This document shows positions 1 to 13,500 of a stretch of DNA of 64,000 nucleotides, piece by piece (position 1 is the stretch's first letter; each line of letters opens with the position of its first letter). Location of the stretch: assembly GCA_004352715.1 (NCBI GenBank), contig SCFE01000030.1:2103130-2167129 (forward strand). The letters are read 5' to 3'. The notes beneath the pieces were generated by a model. That model was not told the origin of the DNA. It did no database searches and worked only from the letters and a program-made list of their open reading frames with translations. This stretch comes from Hofstenia miamia. Taxonomy: Eukaryota; Xenacoelomorpha; Acoela. Both the position numbers and the translations under genes were made by a program.

Positions 1-93
1 GTCTCTTGAGCTAATACCACGAGAAACTCCCTCTGTAAGCGAGGTCAAGCAAAGATTTTTAAATGTTGAAACAGATATTGATGGACTACCAAT
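1..93 (-). CDS. RyR: RyR exon A33: truncated by window edge
   Basis: Codons 1813-1843, phase 0, acceptor TTTTAG. Encodes [20 protein letters not shown], equivalent to LESLRTKALSMLTEAVQCSG. The exon and gene continue beyond base 1. Confidence 0.9.
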   Translation of the reverse strand, partial: MGSPSISVSTFKNLCLTSLTEGVSRGISSRD

Positions 94-3000
94 CTAAAAT
101 AACATTAAAAAAATTTATTCACACGCTGACTGTTACCGCAGTCATGCTTATAACTTAAATGTACATGCCAGTTTATGATCAAACCTTTGCATAATTTTGG
201 ACGACAGTCTGATTTGGCTGAGCAGTGCAGGTTCGAATCAGTGGACGAACAAAATTAACATAATCGGGATCCTCTTCCTCAATTTCTTCAATAGTAAGCT
301 TTGGGTTGTCAAGAACAACGTCACGTGATATGCAATAGACATATTCACTTTCAGTAGAAAGCATTGAGTGAGCGGCATATTCAAAATGCATAGACAAGAG
401 TAACTCATAAAATCCACTTCGTAAAGGACCTAAATTACATTCATTAAGAAATGAATTCGGAAAACTAGTCCTACCGGGTAAATATGGACATTGAAGAAGA
501 TGCATGAACTGCCGCTCGCTGACATGTTCGGTCAGAAGATGAGCACTTCTGTGATTGGCATGCTCTGTGAGAGCGCGATAAAGTTTCAATGTGTTGACAT
601 GGAAATTCAGTAGTTCTGGAAATTCACACAACTCCAATATATCAAAAGATTTTTCTTCTTCTGGTATCAGCATTGCACAATAAGTCACTGGATTTCCAGT
701 TTGTATCCGCCAACCTAAACAAATTGATGTTATCGGGTAATGAAAATTACTCACATGCATTTGATGAAGTGTGTAGCTGTACATGTACAAGGATTGAAAA
801 TATCACACATCAACTTACATAACACTTCATATGCAGTACGTTTTCTTCTGACTCATTGTAATGCAATTTTGGTTCAATCATTGACGAATTGAGCTTGCTG
901 AACAGATCAAGAATTTGTCAATCATTTAAGGAGACATACTTTGCTACGACTGCATGGCTTTAATAAGTACATAACACACAACATTTCCAAAGCTTAATAT
1001 ATGCATTTTATGGCGCATTAATTTAATCTTGTTTGAGATTCGTTAATATCTATACAGCTGATTGGGATAGTCTTAATGAACTGAAAGCGACATCATCATT
1101 ACCACCATGACACGTGAAGGTTTAAATGAACCAAGTTTAAGCTTTTTATCTTCAAGGCTCCATTCTTTATCTTTTTTATTAGGATTTATAGTGATTTGTT
1201 AACCTTCAAAAACTGAAGGAATCACAAGGAGATTTCAATATCATAGTAACAGTTATTAGCAGAAGTATTCTCTGAATCTCAAAAGAAAATAAAGCAATGT
1301 GCATTGCTTAATAATAACTGTAGCAATAAAAATTGTTATTTTTCATGCAATTGATTTTACTTTTAACTGCAGGCATCCATTTTAATATTATTCATATCTG
1401 CTACAATTTTTCCAGTATTTCCGCATGCACTAACAACCACCCTAGTATAATACTTAACATAGAGAACAAATCAAAAACCTTTATTTTCAGGAACTTTTGA
1501 GATGTCACTGATAAACATCTCTGTAGGCAGTCGGGTCCATGAAATTGGTTGAATAGCTTGAACCGTCAGACGAGGAGGACAAATCGGTGTAAGATTAAAC
1601 TTTTCACTTGCAAAGAGGCCGGCGGAAAGTGGCCGAGCAAATTTCGAACGAGTAAATTCAAACTGAAAGACCTCTTTACTTGTTGGAATAACATAGGCTC
1701 CAGGGAATAACATCTGACCTATTTCAGCCTAAATTTTGAATGCTAAGCATACTTTGAAGATGACATGGTACATGTGGAAAAAAGAAAGTGTAAGTTTAAT
1801 TTTTGAAAGGAAACGTAAGTATATTATGGCAAGAAAGGAAACTCACCTTACTGTAGATCAGCAGATTACTAGCGCTACTAACATTCAATCTTTTCTAGAT
1901 TATTTAATACATTACAGATAGAAGAATAATCCCAAAACGCTGAATGTTCAGAGTTCATCTCTGTAAGTAAAGCTTAAGGCTTTGAACTTTGTTGTATTAA
2001 AAATGTATTAAGCTATTTACACTCGCAAAAATTTAATAGAAAAATGTGTTTTGAAGAAAGTAAATTCACGTATAAAACAATAAAATAGTCTGGCACCTTG
2101 AATTTAGTTCTGCACGCTTGATTGTTCACTGCGAATGATATTTCACCGAATTGAATATCAAGGATAACATCAACCACAAGTCCGGTTAATGGATTGGAAT
2201 CACCGTCTTCTACTTCCCAACTTAACTGTTCAACTTTGGCAAGAAAGCAATCAAATCTTTCACCTCTAAATGAATAATGGTTTGGAGAAACATTTCAATA
2301 ATATTACTGAACAAACTTGTGTTAATCAACGATGCACAGGTTTGTTCATAATATAAATGACTTGACTGGAAAGCAAAACGTTTTTGAAGAAAAATCACTA
2401 AATATTTGTGTGGAGAGTGACCCAATAATCATTCATTATTCACAGATTGTCAAAAACGCATTAATATTTTTTTTTGAAAAAAAATCTTGACAACAAGTGT
2501 TTTGTAACGTAAGTAACTAAGATCCATAAAATTTAAAGACCCTAAGGAATCACAATCGGAAATATACTTCTTTCCTTAAATATTCAATTTCCAAAGCAAA
2601 ATCAGTCACATCTGCGAAAACAGAGAAATGAATATAAATAGTTGTTAGAGAAATAGGCCTCAATATGACTATAACAAAAATCATAATGCAGAAATGAAAC
2701 ATAAAATTCATAAATAGGAGAAAAAGAATAGACATTGCGCATAAATTAAAGATGAACATACGCTGACGTTTCGCCTTTTGATTCAGCTAACTTAACAGTA
2801 ACTTTTCTAGAACCTTTTTCTTCTAAGCCTTTTGTGCATCCGTGGAAACTTGGTGAAACCCAGCCTAAAAACAATTAAAACATGATAATCCAAACTACCC
2901 CAATACCAATGTAAATATTTTTGAGATCTTGTCCTTGATAAATTCTTACTGTGTACTGGAACTTGGACCCATATTCTACCCAATCAAACGTGTCTTCAAA

Positions 3001-6000
3001 CGGCTTGGGAGGAAGAAAATGTGGAATTGGTAACAACTAAAAAATGGATAAAATTAACAATAATATTAACTAAGGTATTAAAGAGATAAATGAAAAAACG
3101 ATATTCTACTAAATTAAACATCAATTCGAATTTCATTGTTGTAAATAAGAATTTACTTTAACGAGAAAATTTACACTGCTTCATGCAAGGTTTCTCTATT
3201 TCACAATGACTATAAGTTTGCGTTTGAATAAATCAATGCAGTAACCGTGTAAGACATTGCCTTTTAAAAAACGAATTTTGAAATAAGTTACTGCTAAGTT
3301 TCAAATTGACTTCTTCAAAGCGTTTAAAAATCGAGTTTTCAAATGATATGTTGCTACAGTGATTTGCTGAAGTTTCGGAATTGTATGTAGATTGAACCTA
3401 ATGAACGCCAAACTATTCCACAACTACTATAAAAATACAAACCATATCTTCAATATTTTCATAAGATATATATATATATATATATATAATTATTAATGTA
3501 TTTTACATCATATATATTTGAATACAAAAATGGATGTGATAATATGACATTTTCTTATCATGCAAAACATTGACAATATCATTCACCATAAATATAATTC
3601 TCGTCGATAACAGTTAGCCATATATTTAATGAACCTGTTCAAAAAACACTTAAATAGTATAATAGAAACCAACTATAAAAGTTTTAAGAATTAAGAGATA
3701 TACTGTGTTCGAAAGGCAGCAAATCAAGCAAGTTAAATCAGCAAAACCTGTCAAAATAATTTCATTTGCATTAATTTTTGCATCATTTGACTTGTGCCAA
3801 ATACATTCTATAGCCTGAGTTGAGCTTAATATGTCAGAAAATCTGAAAGAAAAATTCGTGATTAAAACGTTTAAGCAATATTGTAGAAAAAAACATTCAA
3901 GCAAAGTATGGCTCCATCACACATGAAAAAACAGTGTATCTGATTGAAAAGTTCACATGATTATAGACGGCATTTCCCCAAAATTTGTAGTTCTTCAACA
4001 CTAGATTTGAATACTAGATCTGACACCTATTACTATTTGGTTATAAAAACAGCTATACATAGCCAGTGGCGTCAAACCCCTTAAATATCAGGAGGCTTGA
4101 GCACGTGTAAGGAATTAATCATCATTTTTTATGATTTCTTGAAAAAAAATTTAAAAGCTTATTACTCAAGAACTAACAAATATATGCAAAATTTGAAGAC
4201 ACCACAGTACAGGGAATGTCGCCTCTTTAAGTTAAATCTTATAAGCACGCTTAATCTCGCTGCCATTAATGTGTGCCTTTCCAAGAAATATACAAAAAGG
4301 TGCTTTGGGGGGTGGGCATGGTACGCCTCAATGAGTTTGGGAGATCTATCTATATATAAAAAATAGTTAAAGTTCACTGTTGTTACCATGAGCTAAATTT
4401 TAGTATTAAATGAACATTAGGTACAAAAAGTATTCAAATCCTTTAAAAATCGGAATTTTCAAGGAAAACTAGTTAATCTTTTCAAGTACTTCAGCTAGAG
4501 CAATACACCTTAGTACAAATTATGTTCAAGCACATTTAACAAAACTTAATCCATGATTCACGATTTCCAAATTTGCAAATAGGCTTGGAGAAATGAGTTT
4601 GAGAAGCTGGGAAAACGGATCGAAATATATACTGAATGACAATTTTGAAAATATTTTGGCTTTGATTAGAAAGAAATTTTTAGTATCTAACATTTCTTTT
4701 TATTCTACTTCAATATCAATATTTACCATGTTTTCTTGAATGAATTATATTGTTCAAACTACTAAAAACAAGTTTAAAATTCAATTGAATAGTGTGTAAA
4801 ATATGATTTCAAAAATTCAAAAGACAACTGGTATTAATCTGTACGCAAGTCAACTTTCATGAAAAAAATTATCTTTTGAAAAAATTAGTTTTTAGTGCAG
4901 TATCCCTCACAAAGAATATGTTTGAATCATTATTTAAGGATTTTTAAGAATTTTCTTATATTAAATATGCACACATTTACTAGGTGAAAACAGAAATTAA
5001 ATTTTTAAATAATTGTTTTGAATAAATAATATTCTTAATTTCATCTATTAAATTCTGCAACAGCTGTCTGAGGCAAAATATTCTCACTTTCAAAAGAAGC
5101 AAAAATTCGGTTTTATTAAAATATTTTTGTTTTTGGCTTGATTGTCATTTTTAGTAAGTCCCGAATGCTTCAGTGTTTTTAATTGCCCCTCATCTCTATA
5201 TGCTGGCTCTTTTTCATAAAGATACTAAATTGCTAATCATCTACTTTAAATATGAGAGAATGTAGGACATTTCTTGATGTAATAATTACAAAAATTTTAT
5301 TTTTTCAAAATTTTTCGCATTTAACACTTAAAATTTGGAAATAAATTTTCAAAATTTATTGGGCTTTTCAATTTTAACGAAATAATTGAAAGTTTAAGTT
5401 TGCGGTCTATAGTTTTTACCGGTTTAGAAAAATAATAATTGAATAATGCATATTGATACACAAAATTCCAGTAACTTTTTGCTGTGAAATCTCATTTGTG
5501 AAATAGTAACATAATAATTTGGAAATTTTTTAAAAGGTACAGTGATCATTGCAATAATTGTGTATTAACTAGTTTTAGAATGTAATAAAAAGATGAGAAA
5601 ATTAATAAAAACTTGATAAAATCCATACAAAAATTTTGGATTTAGGAAAACAGGCGGGGCTTTAGCCCCCCCCCTCCAGATTTGACGCCACTGCCATGTT
5701 TTTATAAAAGTGTAAAAATTTTAAAAAAAATAGTTACTTCACTCTTTCTTGAAATAAATACAGCATTTCGATTTATTTCTAGAGTATCTTCCAATTGGAT
5801 ATCTTCTAATGTTTACACATATTTATACTGAAATTCGAGTACTTTCCTGGTGAAAACGGAATCTGATTTCATCCATGCCGAAAATGTCAGAATTAGCAGG
5901 TGTTTGCACAAAATTTCTAATTGCTTGAGAAGAGTAAATTTATGATACATTTTAGTGATATTAGGATCAAAAGAAGTAATCGTACGGCTCGCATTAATTT

Positions 6001-7489
6001 CGAAATTATACTTAGCACCCGCATAAATAAATAAATAAATAAATAAATATACATGATAATAGCAATGAGAGAAAATGAACGCTAACTCAGGCAAAATCAC
6101 AGAAAGCGGTTTGATAAAATGAATGAACGAAATTTCTTGTAAAAGTAAGTTGAACTAAACTATGATTGAATGAAAGTAATGATAATTAATGTATCTGAAG
6201 TTAGACAATGACAATGTGAATGTCATGCATCTTTTAAACACGTAATGAAAACATAAAACAAACTTTGGCGATATGCGACAGCTTGCGGTCTTTTTTACCA
6301 CCACCCAACTTCTTGATGTCAGGGAATCCTAAAAGATCCGGCAAGTGACTTCTACTGGAATCGTTGTAATCAGAATCTAAAACATCAAAGTAGTCAAGCA
6401 GAATTTCAGAATTCAAATAACACTACGAACACTATATTGGATCTGGATTTGAGAAGTCTAAAAATGTACAGATTTTAATGTTCTCTATTTTGTCAAAAAC
6501 AAAATTGTTTCTTCTAAATAAAGTTTGATAGAAAATGGGAAGCTTAATGGAAAATTAAATTCAGCAGATACGCAGAGGGAACATGTCAGAATTTGCTCCG
6601 TCAGTTCTTTAAAATTTAATTTTTACGTTTACATCAAAATAGATTTTGCAAAAAAATAAAAATAATAATAAATATGATGGGGAGATGTAATTCTAGGATA
6701 CGCTTTTGGGGGACAGTGTCACCGTTTATGGAAACTAAAATTGACCAAAATTGAGATGTGACCCTCCGTCAGAAAATCCAACTTACACCCCTGTCTATAA
6801 GTGATAAAAGCTTCTAAAGACTAAAAGCTAAAAAATCGTTTTATAGAAAATTAAATGCAAAATTGTTAAGTTTGTTAAGACAATTAATGACATCAAAAAC
6901 TCATAAAAATAGAAACTGAATTTACCCGAGGGGAGGTAATCGTCCGGTAGATCTTCACTACTGCCTTTATGCATAATCTTACGTTTAGTGGCAGCAGACC
7001 AAGTGCCAATACGATTAGCAACACGACCAATATTAGGCTGATGCTTAATAGCCGTAAGGAATTTACTGTGATTCTTTTTACGGAGAACTGAAAACTCAGT
7101 AGGACGTCGGTTTTCAAATTCTAAATAACGAATTACATTCTTGGCACAAAAAAAAGATATTTTCAGCTTAAGTGAACAATTACAGCTGAATTATATTAGC
7201 CTATAGAAACCCCATGATGTAATAAAGTGAAATTCCGTAAAAAGATTTTACCAGGATCTTGTTCTTCTTCTTCCAGTCCGTCTTCGGACACCTCTTCATC
7301 TGCATTGATAGCTGAGGACTCAGTTCGTTCAGAAAGTGGTTGCCAATCTGTTGGTTTCTCAGCTTCCATTCCAGTTACAAGAACAGGCAAACTCAGCCTC
7401 AAATAATGGCTTTGGTGTTGATAATCACCCACCTTTTTGCACTTCACTTTAATGCAAGGATTTCCCTCTGTGCTAAAAATATTACAAAT

Positions 7490-7520
<31 letters not shown>

Positions 7521-10500
7521 GAATTTAACTACATTAAGTAGAAAATTTCAATCAACGTTTCTGAAAATAACATAGAATAATGTAATGAATTTTACATGTT
7601 AATACAAATCTATATTGCATAAATAATTCAACATATGGATACCTAGTAGTCCTGTGAGTGTAAATATCTTCCTGATTGCTAATAGATGTGAATGCGGGCA
7701 AGGTTTTGCTGCACCACATGGATGGAGGTCTCATCATTAGACTAAACATCAACAAAGTTAATGAAAATTTTAAGTCAAAGACAAAAAAATTTAGGACTTA
7801 AGAATCTTACTGGCAGAAAGGTAAGAAGCCTTCCTGATATCCAACAGTGTAATAGTGAATAAACGTTTGTTCATCTCGGCCGAAATTGATCCTTGCTGAT
7901 TCTCCTGTAGCAAAAGAACAACATGGAATCATGCCTAGAACAAGACATTGTAAATTTAAGCTATTGAACAAATTTCACACTAAAAAATTAATGCTACATA
8001 AATGATTTATATTGATTTAACAAATTCAGTGTACCTTCCTGTGCATTTACATGATCAAATGCACTTTCTCTTCCCATTTTATCCATTAAAATTTCTCCGT
8101 TCAGCGTAAAAGAAATGGTTTTTTCATCCAAGTCTAGTAGGCAACCAATAACATCACCTGTTTTCCAACGCTTTCCATACTTTTCTTCTATCCCTCCATT
8201 CAGTTTCATTGGCTAAATGTATTTATAAAATATGTGACTAGTATTTTATTGGTGGCATGCTCTATTAAAGCTCCTAATGCAATGCGAACTCTTTCAGACA
8301 AACGAAAAAAATCAACAACAATTAGATGAAATTATCTTTTGAAGTCTAAAATTCAATAAAAACCCGATTGCCAATAACCGATTTGCTACACTCTGGGATT
8401 CATAAAACAAATCGTACCTCAATTCATGAGTTAGCAGAACTAAATATGTTTTCCAAATGAATTCAATAAACTTAATTTAAGAAATTCCTGAAATGAATAC
8501 AAACAATAACTACCAACAATGCTCTATGCGTGGAATAAAATGTATAAAAATTACTCAAACATACTTTATGAACACTACTTGTTTGTAAATTTTTTTCTAT
8601 AAGTTGAGATTCAAATCGTTCTTATCTTTTACCCATAATCAGCTCTGTGATGTGTATAAAAATTAGTAATTTTTTACAGAGTAAGTATTTTTCTTTCTAA
8701 TGTTGCTAAATTGCATAATTTATGTAGTTAAAAAGCAGGTATCGATCAATTGGTATTAAGAGGACTGGGATCTAAATGTGAGTAGGAGATGAACTAATCC
8801 TAATATGAAACCCAATTAGAATTAAACATAAAACCACTAAGGAAACTATTTTATATTATGAAACAAAATATTAAGGGTTCAGTACAATATCAGTAACATG
8901 GGTAACAATGACTTAAATAAACTCGTACTTTGCTGCCATCAAATACGAATGAGTTTTCATCAGATCCAAGAGGTGGCTGAGATTTAATGGAAGGAAATGC
9001 CCATCCAACACGAATGCTTCCACTTGTAACTAACTGTAGCTCGTAATACCATTTTCCACTCTTCACTGCAGAAATGCTATCCAGGCGAAATATACGATGA
9101 CGCTCCTGTTGCTCGGTGGCCCCTATATCAATAGAGTCAAAAATATTCACTCATTTATTTTAAACACATCCATCCCTGTTTTAGACAATATAATTAGATA
9201 AAGTATGTTAGATTTAAATAGCTGATTGGGATTCTACTTTTTAAAGTAAACATGATGAAAAAATATTTGAAAACAATCATGCAAATTTCCTTCATATTCT
9301 GCTACTTGTCGCAGGGTTGGCATGTTTTAAACACGACCTGTTTAAAACATGTGTGAAACACTGTTTAAAACAATTGTTTTTTGCAATGTATTTTAATGCT
9401 TTTTTTCAAATGTATAAAGAACTTTATGGAAAATTTGGAGAATAATTTTTGGATCTCGTCCGTTCAGACTTTCATAATCGATTGTCTACGGCAAAAACCG
9501 TAAAACTTGCGATTTGTTTACGAGTATGCAACAAACAATATGTGGATAAATTGATCATAATTCAATGTTTGTTACTATATGTATTTTTTGAAGAAATACA
9601 CTTTTTTTACCAACCTGACTTGTCGTTCCCTATAATTTGTGAATTTAACCAAAAAATTTCGCATAGTGCAGCAATTTGCTGTAATTAAGGTGGGAAAATT
9701 AATAAAGCTAATTTCGCCATGCAAATGCGTAGGGATATTTGCTTGACGACGACCTAACAACGGGAAACGGAATTACTTGTGTTAATAGTAGGAGCACAGG
9801 TCACATGCTGAACGCTCATGCGCAGGTCGACTCGCTTGTTAATTAAACGCGCTAACGATAATCTCGTTCTTACCATTCATTCTATTTCATGGTAAATATG
9901 ACTATAATTTAACTTCGCATACATATCAAAAATTACCATGAAATTAAAAGTGAATGCCGTGAGCTTGATAGCCCCTAGCCTTAACACTACCAAACTCATA
10001 CAACATCACTAAATACTTGGAATAACCTTCTAATTTTGCATGCTAACTAGCAATAATTTAGACTTCTCGTTAATTGTGTTACTTATTCGAAAAATGATAA
10101 ACACATTTGATAGTCACACATGTCAGTCGTCTATGACGTCAATGGTTACGTAAGATGATATATTTATAACCTAATTAATAACATATTATTAAATTTATTC
10201 ACTGGAACACACACTATCATAATCCGTTCTAATACTTAATAAAATGCATCTCATTCCACATGCGTCATGCTGGATTCTAAGTGATACCTGCATTGTGAAC
10301 AACGTTAACCTTTCGTGGGTTATTTAGACTCAAATCTGAAAGAGATGTTAGTGTAAGCAAAGTGAAACATTGAGAAAGTGTCAGTAAATCATCAAAATAC
10401 GATCATCATCAAAAAGTAGCTCAAACATGATAAAGGCTGAAGAATAATTTTCAAGCAGAATGACCCCACGCGCAAAAATTTACATTATACGGTCAGTTAA

Positions 10501-13500
10501 AGCAAAGTTAGACAATGAGCGAATAACCCTTGAATAAAACTAGATTGCAGTTCCAAAATTAACTTGAGGATTTTAAGTAAAATTGGGTTTATCATCACAT
10601 TTCACTGCAGATAAATGATACTGAAAAAATTCTGATCTCTCCAACGTACTGGTTCGAGAATAGTGTAGTTCGGTATTTGCTATTATTTGGCAATTGCTAA
10701 AAATAAGAAAATAATTGTGACAATTGCAGGTTTCTGTAGGAGGTCCAAAATCTATTATTGTAAAGTGGATGTGGCTCGACGCGGGTTAAAAAATTTTGAC
10801 CCGTGTCAAACCTTGACTTAGAGTTTTTGTATTTAAACTAATGTCAACGACTTCTGAAACACTAAAAAAGAAGTTGTGAAGTTTTTCTTCAACATCACGT
10901 AAACATCTTTTAAAAATCGCCTATCGGTATAAAAAAAATGTAAAGATTTAGAATGTGCCTTGGGGTTGTTTGATTCATCACCTCAACCATTCAATGAAAA
11001 TATAAAACGTCTCACCTTGTAATGCCTTTAACTCCAAATTTTCAACATTCGGAGGTTCAATTATAAATCCTAGAACCACTATTAATCGAACGGATTCCAT
11101 AGCTGCTTCCCTAGAACATCCATTATTTTTTGTGAAATCGCAAGGAACTTACTTCACTCCTTTTTTCGCAGTTGGTTCTAACTTTTTGTACTCCACTAGT
11201 AGAGGAGTGCGGTGATTCCGCGGATCCTAAATAAATTATGTAAAGCGTTGCGTTATAACTTTACGACTTTAGAAAAAATCATTACATTAATAAGTGTAAA
11301 ATACAGGGGCACGTTTAGGGAAGGGGCTGACATCTATTTTTACAGAAAAAAAATTTTACCAAAATATTTTCCTTGAAAACTATTCAAAATTTTGAGGAAG
11401 AGGGAACTCTTTAATTATACATGTATCTTAAAGTTGTTCTTCCCGTCCTTTTCACCAAAATATGGTCTTATTAAACCAAAGAGGAGCAGAAAACCAATAC
11501 AATGTATAGTATGTGGAGGTAAAATAAAAAAGGAATCAAATTAAACGGGGAAAGCGGGAAATATTTAGGAATATGTAAGGTATATACTTTATCTTGAAAT
11601 CGCTAACTTACTTCATGATAAAGATACTAAAATGTAATTTTACCTCTGTATCGCCATATGACCATTTGTTCTCGATTCGGCTTTTTGCCCACAAGTTGTG
11701 AGTGTTTTCAGCTAACAGCTCAGCTAAGTCCATCATCAATGGACCCAGACGAACAAAAGTGATATCATACGGAGCTGGCTTATAGCCGTTCACAACCATG
11801 TAACTAAATGCATTTTATAAAAAAACCTGCTCTTTTATAATAGTCAAATTAAAACACTATCGAGGATTAAAAATAAACTATTGTAAACTTAATATAAAAA
11901 TCTGGTATTATATATAGAAATATAAACAAATGCACGTATTGTAAATATATTTGCAAATGCAGACATTAAAGTAATTGTAGAAGATGAATAAAAACCCTTT
12001 CTACTGGTTAAAATGTGCATTGTTGACATGATCTGCTCAAATATATTCTTTTAGAATGTTTTTATTTGTGGAAATACCATTCGGTGCCATGTTTATCTGT
12101 TGATAGTATAGTAATGATCAACAGCTTTATTAGAAAACCGTCTGAGCCAATCAAAATATGTTAACCAATGGACTATTGAAATCGTAGTTTAATGTCATAC
12201 TTATTAGGTAAACTGATGCGCTTTGGTTCCCGCTTCATCATTTTGTTTTCCTTAATATTGTATCCTAAACTTAAAATAGTACGCAGCGTGGAATTAGCTG
12301 CTCGTTTATCAACGAATTTTTCTTCATCTGACATCTGAGAAAACTGCCTCAAGCACGGATGGTATCTACGGTTCTCATCAATTGCCTAAAACGGTTAAAA
12401 GGTTTACAGTGAAATGAAATTAGAAATCAACCTCTCCATAGATCCAACCTCCTTCAATCTTGGCGATGGACCACTGCTCGTGAAGATTTTCAGCCATTGC
12501 CTCCTCAAGTGCGTAAAGATGTTGCGGTAGTTCGATCTAAGAAAAACTTTTGAAAAACTTTGGATGTCATGCAAAAATATAAAGAATAATATTACCAAAT
12601 GAATCACCTGACTGCCATAAAATTACAAGCATTTTATAAAACACCATTGTAAATAAGCCAATTTTAACAAACACATCAATCGTCGTATACAAAGCATTTC
12701 AGAGGCTGCATGCCCTACGTGTTATCAAAGACGCTGTTGAGACGAAGCACATTTATTTGATCGTTGAAGCCAAAATATACAGGTTATTATATTACTGGAT
12801 TGTAATTCCAGATTATTTGGATAGAAAAATGAAGATGATCTGTAATTGTGCCTCCTGAATTATAAATGATGAATCAATCTCAGAAACTATTTTCAAGTAC
12901 AGAGGTGTCCACAGAGTCATCGTCCTTTTCATTCTTTTCAAAAAAGCAATGTCGGATTTGTGAATTATTCAAATCTGAAGTTGGACGAAATCAATTTATT
13001 CCATTTGATTCCAAAATTTTAATAATCAAGTATCTGTATACATCAAAAATAAATTATCACTTGTATTATTATTATTATTTCATTTTTTCTCACAGTTTCA
13101 TGCTGGTATCCCTCTCAGTTCGAGAACTCACCAGTTCCCAGAGTATCTGAGAGCTTTCCTCAGGACTCTAGCTGTTCCTAACAATGCTGCCTTCTGTGCT
13201 ACTGCTCCTCCCCACTTTTGTACTCCCAACCCTCCAAGTATCTCTTATGCTTCTTACTCACTGCTCCTAGTGCTCCTACAACTGCCGGGACTATTCAACT
13301 TTCCTTAACTTCCACAGTCTTTCTATTTCCTCTACCAACTCCCTGTACTTGTCTATCTTCTCTTTCTCCTTGCTTTCTACATTTCTGTCCTTTGGTACTG
13401 CTATGTCTATCGCTGTTCCCAATCTTTTCTCTTTGTCTACAACTACCATGTCTGGCCTCCGTGCTTCTATTACCTTACTTGTCTGGATGTTGAAGTCCCA

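Noticed and set aside
3650-3904. Possible RyR exon in the A27-A28 intron
   Set aside because: Not conserved with RyR; A27 joins A28 directly in phase and SPRY3 is complete without it.
5813-6100. Open frame resembling a further RyR exon
   Set aside because: No RyR similarity in any frame and not needed for phase; it opens in a TAAA microsatellite.
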